From Clostridia bacterium (GTDB lineage: Bacteria; Bacillota_A; Clostridia; Oscillospirales; CAG-272), in contig JAFQWB010000128.1 of the NCBI GenBank assembly GCA_017407725.1, positions 1 to 17,164 of the forward strand: a DNA stretch of 17,164 bases, read 5' to 3'. Below, in pieces: positions 4,554 to 12,342 of this stretch (positions are counted from its first letter, which is position 1; each line of letters opens with the position of its first letter). Made by a program: the position numbers and the translations under genes. The notes below the pieces were generated by a model. That model made no database searches, was not told the origin of the DNA, and saw nothing but the letters and a program-made list of their open reading frames with translations.

Positions 4554-6785
4554 TTATATTTCGTTAATATCAAGTACTGTAAGTACCGCTCCGCGTGTAT
4601 GCCAAGGGTTATCTGCCTTCTTACCCATATTAACCGTATAGATTATATAAAGCTTTCCGTCGCTTTCATATGCGCAGGGATAGTGCCACACCTCGCCGAA
4701 TCCGAGATCGGTATTAAGTCCGTCGTTAAGCGTGATGCACTTATTAAAGCGCATGCTTCCCTTTTCGCTCACATACATAACGAGCTTTCTTCTGTCAGGC
4801 TGAAGATTGCCTATTATATAGTTTCTTCCGTCCGAAAGAGTTCCCGAATATATTTTCGAATTCGAGAAGGGGATATCGAGTGCATAAGGCTCGCTCCAGC
4901 TTTCTCCGTTATCATCGGAGGTGTATACTGTCGTGATCCTTCTTAAATCGTTTCTTGTAAAAACGTATATCCTTCCGTCGTTTATTATTGCGCTCGGCTC
5001 GGGATGTACGTATTTTTCACCGTCGGGAAGATATCCGTCCTTCTGAAGCGTAACTGTTCTCCAGTCGGTATCGACCCTTCCGCTATCGGAAATCATAACT
5101 GCAGGAGTTATCGGGAAGCCGTCAAGCTCGGCAACTCTTCCGCAGATCATAAGCTTTCCATCGCCTATCTCATACGTATTCGTATTGAGCTTAAAGGGGA
5201 TCGGCTTTGTGGTGAGCATAACGAATTCGTCCTTATCCTCATCATAAATATAAGTATCAAGCGCATGCATATGGTCGGGTGCAACCATCTGATTGAGTAA
5301 CATATAGAGCTTACCCTCATATATGCCGAAGACGGGCGGACAGTAAAGTATATCTCCGCTCATATCGTCGGCGATTATCTTGGGCTCTGTCCAGCTCCTT
5401 CCGCCGTCAAGCGAGCGTGCGAAGCGTATCGGTGTTCTTCCCTTCAGCTCGATTGCGGGATTATTATACCAAGCGGCAAAAAGCGTGCCCTTATAGACTA
5501 TAACTGCCGCCTCGTGAAGGAATGCAAACTCCTCATCCGGCATTGTTACGGGATAGCAGGGAGCAAACTCTCTTGCATCGCTGTATTTTATGTTTTCGTT
5601 ATCGAGAAGCTTCATGTGATTCATCGATGCGTAGAGGCTTCTGTCTTTACCGACCGCACTTACAAATCCGTCGGGAAGGAGGCTCTCTTTTTTCTTTTCG
5701 TAGCTCTCATTTGTCACGTGAAGCTTTGAGATAATATTTCTGAGCGAGCTTTCCATTGAGACAAGCTCTCCCGCAATTATATCATCCTCGGTTATCTTTG
5801 CATAGAGTATCTCTCTTGCCGCACCGTCAACATCATCAATTGATCTGTAGAATGCTCCTCTTTCTCTATCGTACGTGATATAGATATATCCGTCCTCGGC
5901 TTCCTTTGCATCGGGATAGGATACGTTTGATCTTTCGTCAATAAGGAGCTTATATTTCCAGCTCTTACAATCATCATCCGAAAGAAGTGCGTAAAGATTA
6001 TTTCTTCCTTTGAAATTATAATGGTTAACAAGAAGGACTCTTCCCGACTTAAGGCGTGTTATATGGAATCTTGAGCAGGGGCCGCCGAGCTTTGAATCCT
6101 CGCCCTCGCTCCAGGTAAGACCCTTATCGTCAGAGTATGAAATGCCAATTCCGTAAGTCGTTCTGACCAGCATCATAAGTCTTTTATCGTTAAGCTCAAG
6201 CACCATATGCTCATCGTAAAGGCGATTTTCAACCTCGGATCTGCCGAGCTTTTCAAAGGTCTTTCCGTTATCGGTCGTTCTGTAAACGAACGAGCCTCTC
6301 ATATCGTCCCAGCTATCGGTTAATCTTCCTACCGCAACACCCTTGTTCCATACCGCGATCGGGAAAAGCCATTCTCCGCTTGAAAGCACGGTAGGCTTAT
6401 TGAGCATAATATCGTTACCGATCCTGAATTCCTCGCCGAAGACTATCTCATCGGCATCGGGATCGTCACATATAGCGGCGTATACCGCATTATCGGGCAT
6501 AATGCTCCACACAAACCAGAGTCTGCCGAGCGGATCTATCCATACCGTGGGATCGTAGCATCTGTGATCATCATCTCTTGCTACAGCCACGGGCTCTGTG
6601 AAATTCTTTCCGTCATCGGAATACACAAGAAGCGAGTAATTATAAATCTGAGGCTCTGTAGTGCCTCCCGTATAGAAGGTTGAGAATATTCTTCCCTTCT
6701 TCGTTACCTCGATGCTCGGTATTCCCTGCCAGATCCTATCGTCATGCTCATATTTTTTGAGCTCGTTTTTATCTCTTACTAACAT
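4554..6785 (-). CDS. Tandem double beta-propeller of sialidase (BNR/Asp-box) fold
   Basis: 743 aa from the ATG complementary to 6783-6785, chosen because AAGGAGG lies 5-6 nt upstream; the longer frame to 6842 has no ribosome binding site. Asp-box motifs are seen across the protein: SDDGKNF near residue 56, TTDNGKTF, SDDKGLTW and SDDDCKSW in the N-terminal half, then SLDGGRSW and SDDNGESW in the C-terminal half. The spacing suggests two six-bladed propellers, about 1-370 and 390-743. No signal peptide, anchor or membrane segment is visible, so it should act in the cytoplasm, perhaps on imported oligosaccharides. True GH33 sialidases begin with (F/Y)RIP; here the matching site is WQGIPS, without the arginine, so sialic acid may not be the substrate. 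It has its own promoter and a terminator at its 3' end. The fold is confident, the substrate unknown. Confidence 0.85.
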   Translation of the reverse strand: MLVRDKNELKKYEHDDRIWQGIPSIEVTKKGRIFSTFYTGGTTEPQIYNYSLLVYSDDGKNFTEPVAVARDDDHRCYDPTVWIDPLGRLWFVWSIMPDNAVYAAICDDPDADEIVFGEEFRIGNDIMLNKPTVLSSGEWLFPIAVWNKGVAVGRLTDSWDDMRGSFVYRTTDNGKTFEKLGRSEVENRLYDEHMVLELNDKRLMMLVRTTYGIGISYSDDKGLTWSEGEDSKLGGPCSRFHITRLKSGRVLLVNHYNFKGRNNLYALLSDDDCKSWKYKLLIDERSNVSYPDAKEAEDGYIYITYDRERGAFYRSIDDVDGAAREILYAKITEDDIIAGELVSMESSLRNIISKLHVTNESYEKKKESLLPDGFVSAVGKDRSLYASMNHMKLLDNENIKYSDAREFAPCYPVTMPDEEFAFLHEAAVIVYKGTLFAAWYNNPAIELKGRTPIRFARSLDGGRSWTEPKIIADDMSGDILYCPPVFGIYEGKLYMLLNQMVAPDHMHALDTYIYDEDKDEFVMLTTKPIPFKLNTNTYEIGDGKLMICGRVAELDGFPITPAVMISDSGRVDTDWRTVTLQKDGYLPDGEKYVHPEPSAIINDGRIYVFTRNDLRRITTVYTSDDNGESWSEPYALDIPFSNSKIYSGTLSDGRNYIIGNLQPDRRKLVMYVSEKGSMRFNKCITLNDGLNTDLGFGEVWHYPCAYESDGKLYIIYTVNMGKKADNPWHTRGAVLTVLDINEI

Positions 6786-6812
6786 AGCAGCCTCCTTAAG
6801 CGAGTCTACACA

Positions 6813-6842
6813 ATTATATAACAAAATCAAGTCAAAGGTCAA
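6813..6842 (-). promoter_or_regulatory. Promoter of the sialidase-fold gene
   Basis: On the minus strand TTGACC (complementary to 6837-6842), an 18-bp spacer and TATAAT (complementary to 6813-6818). The transcript would start about 20 nt before the AAGGAGG ribosome binding site. Confidence 0.65.
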
Positions 6843-6888
6843 GAGATTTTCTTTATTTACATATTTTATTTTTTTGCGGAAATACTTA

Positions 6889-6906
6889 CTGTAAACTTAT
6901 TTACAG
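6889..6906. promoter_or_regulatory. 18-bp palindrome CTGTAAA-CTTA-TTTACAG, candidate operator
   Basis: Perfect 7-bp arms around a 4-bp centre lie just before the ribosome binding site of the gene at 6921. TATTTACA also occurs at 6854-6861 as a direct copy of the right arm. Position and symmetry suggest a dimeric repressor site controlling the plus-strand gene. The regulator is unknown and no clear -10 can be placed. Confidence 0.5.
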
Positions 6907-6920
6907 AAAGGATCTATATT

Positions 6921-7358
6921 ATGGACACGACAAACGAAAAGGATCTTCTCAATTATATCAGACAGAACACCGAAATGGGCATTGACGGAATTGATATGAT
7001 CTTTGATTACGTTAAGAGCGAGGAATTCAAAAGCGTTCTTTCAAAGCAGAAGAGCGAATACAAAAAATATTATTCGGATGCCGATTCTCTTTTAAGAAAG
7101 AAGGGCGGCGAGCCCGAGGAGATCTCTGCTATTGCAAAGGTTTCGACAACGGTCATGGGTAAAATGAAAAATCTTACCGACAGAGAGGACAGCGACTACG
7201 CCGAGGACATGATCAAGGGCACGTCGATGGGCATATCCAAGCTTATCAAGCATATTCACAACTACTGCGGTGAAAGTAATTCTGACGCTCTCTCGCTTGG
7301 TGAAAAGCTTCTTGACACCGAAGAAGCAAATCTTGAGGACATCAAAAGATTTTTATAA
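6921..7358 (+). CDS. Small soluble all-helical protein, ferritin-like four-helix bundle type
   Basis: 145 aa, no signal peptide and no membrane segment. The sequence reads as four amphipathic helices: about 5-30 (DLLNYIRQNTEMGIDGIDMI), 35-62, 66-90 and 95-145, the last ending with EKLLDTEEANLEDIKRFL. Such proteins occur in Clostridia as uncharacterised DUF2383/PA2169-like helical bundles. I recognise the general pattern but no proven function. The ATG at 6921 is preceded by AGAAAGGAT with acceptable spacing. An 18-bp palindrome lies directly upstream, so expression is probably regulated. A perfect hairpin terminator starts right after the stop codon, so the gene is monocistronic. Acidic and metal-type residues are present, but I cannot identify a defined metal site. 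Confidence 0.75.
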   Translation: MDTTNEKDLLNYIRQNTEMGIDGIDMIFDYVKSEEFKSVLSKQKSEYKKYYSDADSLLRKKGGEPEEISAIAKVSTTVMGKMKNLTDREDSDYAEDMIKGTSMGISKLIKHIHNYCGESNSDALSLGEKLLDTEEANLEDIKRFL

Positions 7359-7392
7359 AAAAATTCGGAATGCGTCTGCATTCCGAATTTTT
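7359..7392. terminator. Bidirectional intrinsic terminator
   Basis: AAAAATTCGGAATGC (7359-7373) pairs perfectly with GCATTCCGAATTTTT (7378-7392) around GTCT. It starts immediately after the stop of the plus-strand helical protein and touches the stop codon of the minus-strand lipoprotein, so it serves both genes. Confidence 0.9.
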
Positions 7393-8018
7393 CATTTGGA
7401 TTCGATTACTATGTCTGCCTTGTCGGGCGCGGTTATTTTTGTCGTTCCGTAGTCGAAAAGATGGTATGTGATGTAAATCATTTTGTTCTTCTGGTCGTTT
7501 ACTCCGTAAGGCATTTCAAGATACACACATTTTCCGTCAATAAACTTTATATAGAGATTGGGGTCTCCTTTTAATTTATACTTATCTAAGAGCTCAACAG
7601 CATCGGGAACCTTATAAACATACGTGCCTGTTTTTGTGTTGTATGAGAAATTTTTTCTATCATACGGCATGTTAACTATAGGATAATCCTTAACCGGGAC
7701 ATCCTCTGCAGTCTTCCATTTTCCTGTTTTCCTATCATACTGAAGGTAAACAAGCTCTCCGTCAATAAGATATTCTCCCTCTTCTCTTTCAATCATACCG
7801 TTTATGATAAGCTTTTCGCTCCACTCATCACCATCCTTGTAGAAAAAGAGAATTCCGCTGTTAATTTCCATTGTTCCCGAATAGTTCGAAAAGTTTCCTT
7901 CAACCATTGAATACCATTCGTCCGGGGTACAAGGCTCTCCTATTATCTCATCCTTTGGACCGCACGACGAAAGAAGAAGAGTGCAAAGAATGAGCAATAC
8001 TGCAATTATTTTTTTCAT
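7392..8018 (-). CDS. Lipoprotein, paralogue of its upstream neighbour
   Basis: 208 aa. MKKIIAVLLILCTLLLSSC is a textbook lipoprotein signal with lipobox LSSC, so the protein is anchored on the outer membrane face after cleavage. The mature domain shares an ordered set of motifs with the protein at 8045-8692: GEP followed by a Trp and a Gly-Asn-Phe segment, DGDEW, NG then a Gly, IDGELVY, a Lys-Trp pair, FIDGKCVY, and YGTT near the C-terminus. This points to tandem duplication. The beta-rich pattern and repeated DG turns fit a small beta-sheet sensor or binding domain, but no known family is recognised. AGAGGAT precedes the ATG. It is the last gene of a GT2-lipoprotein-lipoprotein operon, 26 bp after its paralogue, and ends in the shared terminator. 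Confidence 0.82.
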   Translation of the reverse strand: MKKIIAVLLILCTLLLSSCGPKDEIIGEPCTPDEWYSMVEGNFSNYSGTMEINSGILFFYKDGDEWSEKLIINGMIEREEGEYLIDGELVYLQYDRKTGKWKTAEDVPVKDYPIVNMPYDRKNFSYNTKTGTYVYKVPDAVELLDKYKLKGDPNLYIKFIDGKCVYLEMPYGVNDQKNKMIYITYHLFDYGTTKITAPDKADIVIESK

Positions 8019-8044
8019 TGAAAATCCTCTAAGCGCTTTCTTTT

Positions 8045-8692
8045 TTATTTTGCGGGTGCATCAACAATATCGTCAAGGCTCGGAATCGGCACCACGGTAG
8101 TCCCGTAGTTTGATACTTCAACCTCTACGACATCAATAGTTCCGATGTGCGGAAGTACCTTGGGATTCTTTGAGTATACGCATTTTCCGTCAACGAATCT
8201 GAAGATCATATCTGCCTGTCCTGAAAGGACCTCCTCTTCAGTAAAGCTTTGCTCACCTGCGCTTTGTCTGTAAACGTAGACACATTTCTCTTCATCATAC
8301 GTAAAGAGATTGAAATTATAGTTCATACCCTTAAAAGGATACGGATATGGCGCCTTGTTTTCAGCCTGTTTTTCCCACTTGTGTGTAGAAGTGTTGTATA
8401 CACAGTAAACAAGCTTACCGTCTATCATGAACTGACCGCTTTGCGAAACAAGCTTACCATTCTGAACCATTCTGTTTCTCCACTGATCGCCGTCCTGCCA
8501 GAAGCTTACAACAGTCTCGCCGTAGAGTGAGTTATTCTCACGTCTTTCTCCCGTAAAGTTGTCAAAATCTCCCGTCTTCATGCGCTCCCAATCAAGCTCT
8601 GTGATAGGCTCTCCCGCATCAGACGATCGGTTACACGATACACAGCTTACTGCCATTAAAAGTGCAAGAAATATAAAAATTATACGTTTCAT
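8045..8692 (-). CDS. Lipoprotein, first of a tandem paralogous pair
   Basis: 215 aa. The N-terminus (MKRIIFIFLALLMAVSCVSC) is a lipoprotein signal; the lipobox could be VSC followed by N or the earlier AVSC, since two Cys lie close together. The mature part matches the downstream lipoprotein motif by motif (DGDQW, MIDGKLVY, FVDGKCVY, YGTT) but is longer around FTEEEVLSGQAD. CGGAGAA is the ribosome binding site. It starts 14 bp after the glycosyltransferase stop, so the two are co-transcribed and the pair may act at the cell surface with the product of that enzyme. No catalytic residues are evident. The family is not recognised. Confidence 0.82.
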   Translation of the reverse strand: MKRIIFIFLALLMAVSCVSCNRSSDAGEPITELDWERMKTGDFDNFTGERRENNSLYGETVVSFWQDGDQWRNRMVQNGKLVSQSGQFMIDGKLVYCVYNTSTHKWEKQAENKAPYPYPFKGMNYNFNLFTYDEEKCVYVYRQSAGEQSFTEEEVLSGQADMIFRFVDGKCVYSKNPKVLPHIGTIDVVEVEVSNYGTTVVPIPSLDDIVDAPAK

Positions 8693-8706
8693 ATCTTTTC
8701 TCCGAT

Positions 8707-9450
8707 TTATTTTACTTCTTTTTTGGCGGCTTTTTTCTTTGCTTTTTCGCGCTTCTTTATCTTTCTGACCTCACCTGTCATCTCAATGGCATCGTGAATG
8801 GGTCTCATCTTGGATTCACGGTGATTAATGATCTTAACCGATTTTTCACCGATCGTGTATCCCTTTCTGCCCGCAATCATTATTGCTTCAAGGTCAAACG
8901 CCCATCTTGAGCATTCGCACTCTGCAAATATATCGTGCGCGGATGCGCCCGAAAAGCCCTTGATTCCGCACTGTGAATCACTGAGCTTAAAGCCTGCGAC
9001 AATATTTAAGTACTTAATGTACATTTTGGACATTATCTTTCTCTTCAAGGTGTATCCTGCGTAGCCTTCCTTGCCGATAGTTCTCGAGCCGATAACTATA
9101 TCCTTACCCGAATTTACCCACTCGTCATAGAACTCTCTTATTATATCAACTCCGTAGGCAAGGTCGCAGTCTGTAAAGAGCACGAAATCGCCCTCGGTTT
9201 TTAACATTCCGTATCTGACGGCATAGCCCTTACCCTGGTTTTTCTCATATCCGAGAGGTCTTAAAGCCTTATATTCATCCTTAAGTGAGTTTGCTATCTC
9301 AAGACATTTATCAGAGCTTCCGTCGCTTACGAAAAGCATTTCATATTCGCCCTCTCCGAAATCACGAAGAAGCGCAGCATCAAGCTCTTTAACGGTATCC
9401 GCCACTATCTTTTCCTCATTGTACATGGGGATAATTACAGATATCTTCAT
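8707..9450 (-). CDS. GT2 glycosyltransferase, polyprenyl/dolichyl-phosphate glucosyltransferase (Alg5/DPM1-like) type
   Basis: 247 aa. The GT-A fold is clear: IIPMYNEE (residues 6-13), VSDGSSD (41-47) for nucleotide-sugar binding, NQGKGYAVRYG (71-81), the metal-binding DCD at 94-96, GSR at 121-123, and DSQCG at 158-162, a hallmark of the dolichyl-phosphate beta-glucosyltransferase branch. It probably transfers a hexose from UDP- or GDP-sugar to polyprenyl phosphate or to a lipid-linked acceptor on the inner membrane face. There is no membrane helix, but a highly basic C-terminus (KIKKREKAKKKAAKK) could hold it to acidic lipids. AAGGAAA precedes the ATG. It is the first gene of an operon with two surface lipoproteins, so a cell-envelope role is likely. 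The donor and acceptor cannot be read from sequence. Confidence 0.88.
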   Translation of the reverse strand: MKISVIIPMYNEEKIVADTVKELDAALLRDFGEGEYEMLFVSDGSSDKCLEIANSLKDEYKALRPLGYEKNQGKGYAVRYGMLKTEGDFVLFTDCDLAYGVDIIREFYDEWVNSGKDIVIGSRTIGKEGYAGYTLKRKIMSKMYIKYLNIVAGFKLSDSQCGIKGFSGASAHDIFAECECSRWAFDLEAIMIAGRKGYTIGEKSVKIINHRESKMRPIHDAIEMTGEVRKIKKREKAKKKAAKKEVK

Positions 9451-9495
9451 ATTATTTTTCCTTTCAAATAAATGATGGTTACAAATATTCTATTT

Positions 9496-9524
9496 ATTAT
9501 AACATATCTCTTGACTAAAATCAA
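9496..9524 (-). promoter_or_regulatory. Promoter of the GT2-lipoprotein operon
   Basis: On the minus strand TTGATT (complementary to 9519-9524), a 17-bp spacer and TATAAT (complementary to 9496-9501) with an extended -10 TG. It lies about 45 bp upstream of the glycosyltransferase ATG. Confidence 0.7.
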
Positions 9525-9575
9525 CAGTAATTATATATTTTAGAAACAAATATAGCCTACTTATTGAAAACCGCG

Positions 9576-9583
9576 CATATAAT
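9576..9583 (+). promoter_or_regulatory. Possible sigma-E type -10 element of yunB
   Basis: CATATAAT matches the mother-cell sigma-E -10 (CATAcaAT) at all but one position and lies about 25 bp before the TTG start. The -35 position about 14 bp upstream (GCCTACT) is a weak fit. The B. subtilis orthologue is in the sigma-E regulon, which makes the call reasonable but unproven. Confidence 0.3.
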
Positions 9584-9608
9584 ACTACAAAAATCGGAGG
9601 TGACTCTA

Positions 9609-10256
9609 TTGTCATTCGCAGGTAAATTTTCAAGACTTAAAAGATTTTTAAGAAAAAGAAGAAAGGAAGTAAGCATTTTACTCTCTCTTTTATTCATCTT
9701 TTTCTCCTTTGCAATTCCCATAAGACTCTACATAGAAAAAAGATCTGCCCCTCTTGTTATTTCATCGGTTGAAATTTCGGCAAGAGCGCAAATTACGAAA
9801 AAAATAGGAGATACTGTAATAGAGCTTCTGTCAAATGAGAAATACTCCGATATGCTCTCGTCTCCCTCACTCGGTCAAAAAGAGGCGAAGGTGAACGGCA
9901 CTCTGCTTTCTCTTTTTGTATCAGAGCTCAACCTTCTTCTTTCAAATTCTCTTTCAAGCATGACTATCAAAACTGAAATTCCGCTTGGATCCATCCTTTT
10001 TCCCTCCTCTCTTTCGGGCAGAGGAACACTCATTTCAATCAAAAGCGCGTGCAACGCCTCAGCGATATGCGAGGTAAAAAGCAGTATAGAGAGCGCAGGT
10101 TTTAATCAGTCGCTCCACACTCTGACTCTTGTAACAAGCGTAAAGGCGGTCATCTTCTCTTTTGGAGAAAGAAGGGATACAGATCTTGTTATAAACACTC
10201 TTCTTTTTGAGACCTTGACGGTCGGAAAAGATCCCGACTCGATAATAACCTCCTGA
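9609..10256 (+). CDS. yunB: Sporulation protein YunB
   Basis: 215 aa from a TTG at 9609, chosen because CGGAGGTGA ends about 5 nt upstream. The N-terminus is strongly basic (KFSRLKRFLRKRRK), followed by one membrane helix at about residues 27-43, then an extracytoplasmic domain. Family hallmarks are present in order: IKTEIPLGSI, LSGRG near the middle, SAGFNQSLH in place of the usual SAGINQTKH, and FETLTVGKDPDSI at the C-terminus. YunB is a conserved membrane protein of endospore formers whose loss impairs sporulation in B. subtilis; its exact role is unclear. It lies alone between the divergent GT2 operon and the uvrBA operon. The homology call is confident from these motifs. Confidence 0.9.
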   Translation: MSFAGKFSRLKRFLRKRRKEVSILLSLLFIFFSFAIPIRLYIEKRSAPLVISSVEISARAQITKKIGDTVIELLSNEKYSDMLSSPSLGQKEAKVNGTLLSLFVSELNLLLSNSLSSMTIKTEIPLGSILFPSSLSGRGTLISIKSACNASAICEVKSSIESAGFNQSLHTLTLVTSVKAVIFSFGERRDTDLVINTLLFETLTVGKDPDSIITS

Positions 10257-10275
10257 CAAAGTTTTAATTTTCCCC

Positions 10276-10304
10276 TTTACTTATAAAAATTATTATGCTA
10301 TAAT
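10276..10304 (+). promoter_or_regulatory. Promoter of uvrB-uvrA
   Basis: TTTACT at 10276-10281, a 17-bp spacer and TATAAT at 10299-10304, preceded by TGC (extended -10). I searched by eye from 10257 to 10336 for the Firmicutes LexA site GAAC-N4-GTTC and found none. Confidence 0.7.
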
Positions 10305-10336
10305 ATTCAGTATCTGCAAAAGAAAGGACGTGTATC

Positions 10337-12331
10337 ATGGACAAGTTCAAATTAGTGTCGCCCTATAAGCCTATGGGAGACCAGCCCGAAGCCATAAAAA
10401 CTCTTACAAAGTCGTTTGAAAACGGCTGTCGAGCTCAGACCCTTCTCGGTGTTACCGGCTCGGGAAAGACCTTTACCATGGCAAACATAATTGCCAATCT
10501 TAACCGTCCCACCCTCGTTCTTTCTCACAATAAAACACTTGCCGCCCAGCTTTGCTCTGAGTTTCGTGAATTTTTCCCCGAAAACGCGGTCGAGTATTTC
10601 GTATCATACTACGATTACTATCAGCCCGAGGCGTATATTCCGGGAAGAGATCTCTATATAGAAAAAGACTCGGCAGTAAATGATGAGATAGACAGACTCC
10701 GTCACAGCGCAACCTCTTCTCTTTTTGAAAGACGCGACGTCATTATAGTTGCGAGTGTTTCGTGCATATATTCGCTTGGTGACCCGAGTGAATACAACAA
10801 CATGATTCTTCCGATCAGAGTGGGCAGTATCGCTCCGCGTGATGCCGTAATAGAAAGGCTTGTTTCTATGGGATACGAGCGCAACGATATATCTCTCCAG
10901 CGAGGAAAATTCAGAGCAAGAGGAGACACTCTTGACGTAATGCCCGCATCATCTGGTACAAAATCGGTAAGAATAGAATTCTTCGACGACGAGATCGACA
11001 GAATAACAGAGATAAACTCACTCACGGGCGAGCTTTTGAGAACTCTTTCCTATTACTGCTTCTTCCCCACCTCTCACTACGCAACAACAGAAGAAAGACG
11101 CAAGGCGGCTCTTCTTGAAATAGAAGAAGAAATGAAGGAGCGAGTCGAATATTTCAAAAGTGAAAACAAGTATATCGAGGCGCAGAGGATAGAGGAAAGA
11201 ACCAAATACGATCTTGAAATGCTCAGAGAGATCGGCTTCTGCTCGGGGATTGAAAACTATTCAAGAGTTATGAGCGGAAGAGCTCCGGGCTCTACTCCCT
11301 ATACTCTTCTTGACTATTTCCCCAAGGATTTTATAACCCTCATCGACGAATCTCACGTTACCATACCTCAGGTGCACGCCATGAGCGGCGGCGATTTCTC
11401 GCGCAAAAAATCGCTTATAGACTACGGCTTCAGACTTCCGTCGGCATATGACAACAGACCGCTCAGATATGATGAATTCTATCAGAAGCTCGGTCAGGTA
11501 TTATACGTTTCGGCAACTCCGTCAGAATACGAAAAGAGCGAATCCTCGGTAATTGCCGAGCAGCTTATACGCCCCACAGGTCTTCTTGACCCCACTATCG
11601 AGGTAAGACCCACAGAGGGGCAGATCGACGACCTTCTCGGTGAAATACGCGAAAGAGCCGAAAAGGGCGAGCGAGTTCTCGTTACCACTCTGACAACCAA
11701 AATGGCAGAGGATCTTACCGAATATCTTGAAGTGAACAAGGTTAGAGTAAAATACATCCACCACAAGGTTGACACGGTCGAGCGAAGCGAGATAATACGC
11801 GACCTGCGGCTTGGTGTATTTGACGTTCTTGTCGGAATCAACCTTTTGAGAGAGGGTCTTGACATCCCCGAGGTCTCTCTTGTTGCTATTCTTGATGCTG
11901 ACAAGGAGGGATTCCTTCGCGGCGAAACCGCTCTTATTCAGACCATAGGCAGAGCGGCGAGAAATGCCGAAGGAACGGTCATAATGTATGCCGACAACAT
12001 GACCAAGGCTATGAAATACGCTATAAGCGAGACCGAAAGACGCCGCAAAAAGCAAAAGGCGTTCAATGATGAAAACGGCATTACCCCGACCACCGTAAAG
12101 AAATCGGTAAGAGAGCTTATCGATCTTGGTAAGAGTGTGACGGGCGACAAAAAAAGATCAAAAAGAGACAGCGCAAAGGATGCTGTCAAGGAGCAGAAGC
12201 TTAGTATTGCAGAGCTTGAAAAGCAGATGTACGATGCCGCCGAAAATCTTGATTTCGAGCGTGCCGCAGTCCTTCGCGATATGATACGAACAATAGAAAA
12301 GACAAGCTCCGATGCTTCGGATGATAATTAA
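10337..12331 (+). CDS. uvrB: Excinuclease ABC subunit B
   Basis: 664 aa, the normal length. UvrB is the damage-verifying helicase of nucleotide excision repair: UvrA loads it on DNA, its beta-hairpin probes the lesion, and UvrC then cuts on both sides. Visible features are Walker A GVTGSGKT at residues 38-45, the hairpin region rich in Tyr ([19 protein letters not shown], about 88-106), the helicase motif II DESH at 337-340, motif V/VI with [11 protein letters not shown] and QTIGRAARN, and a C-terminal UVR domain (about 617-655) that contacts UvrC. The start ATG has AGAAAGGA upstream. Its stop lies 11 bp before uvrA, so the two are one operon. No uvrC is present in this window. Nothing looks damaged. 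Confidence 0.98.
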   Translation: MDKFKLVSPYKPMGDQPEAIKTLTKSFENGCRAQTLLGVTGSGKTFTMANIIANLNRPTLVLSHNKTLAAQLCSEFREFFPENAVEYFVSYYDYYQPEAYIPGRDLYIEKDSAVNDEIDRLRHSATSSLFERRDVIIVASVSCIYSLGDPSEYNNMILPIRVGSIAPRDAVIERLVSMGYERNDISLQRGKFRARGDTLDVMPASSGTKSVRIEFFDDEIDRITEINSLTGELLRTLSYYCFFPTSHYATTEERRKAALLEIEEEMKERVEYFKSENKYIEAQRIEERTKYDLEMLREIGFCSGIENYSRVMSGRAPGSTPYTLLDYFPKDFITLIDESHVTIPQVHAMSGGDFSRKKSLIDYGFRLPSAYDNRPLRYDEFYQKLGQVLYVSATPSEYEKSESSVIAEQLIRPTGLLDPTIEVRPTEGQIDDLLGEIRERAEKGERVLVTTLTTKMAEDLTEYLEVNKVRVKYIHHKVDTVERSEIIRDLRLGVFDVLVGINLLREGLDIPEVSLVAILDADKEGFLRGETALIQTIGRAARNAEGTVIMYADNMTKAMKYAISETERRRKKQKAFNDENGITPTTVKKSVRELIDLGKSVTGDKKRSKRDSAKDAVKEQKLSIAELEKQMYDAAENLDFERAAVLRDMIRTIEKTSSDASDDN

Positions 12332-12342
12332 AGGATAAACAT

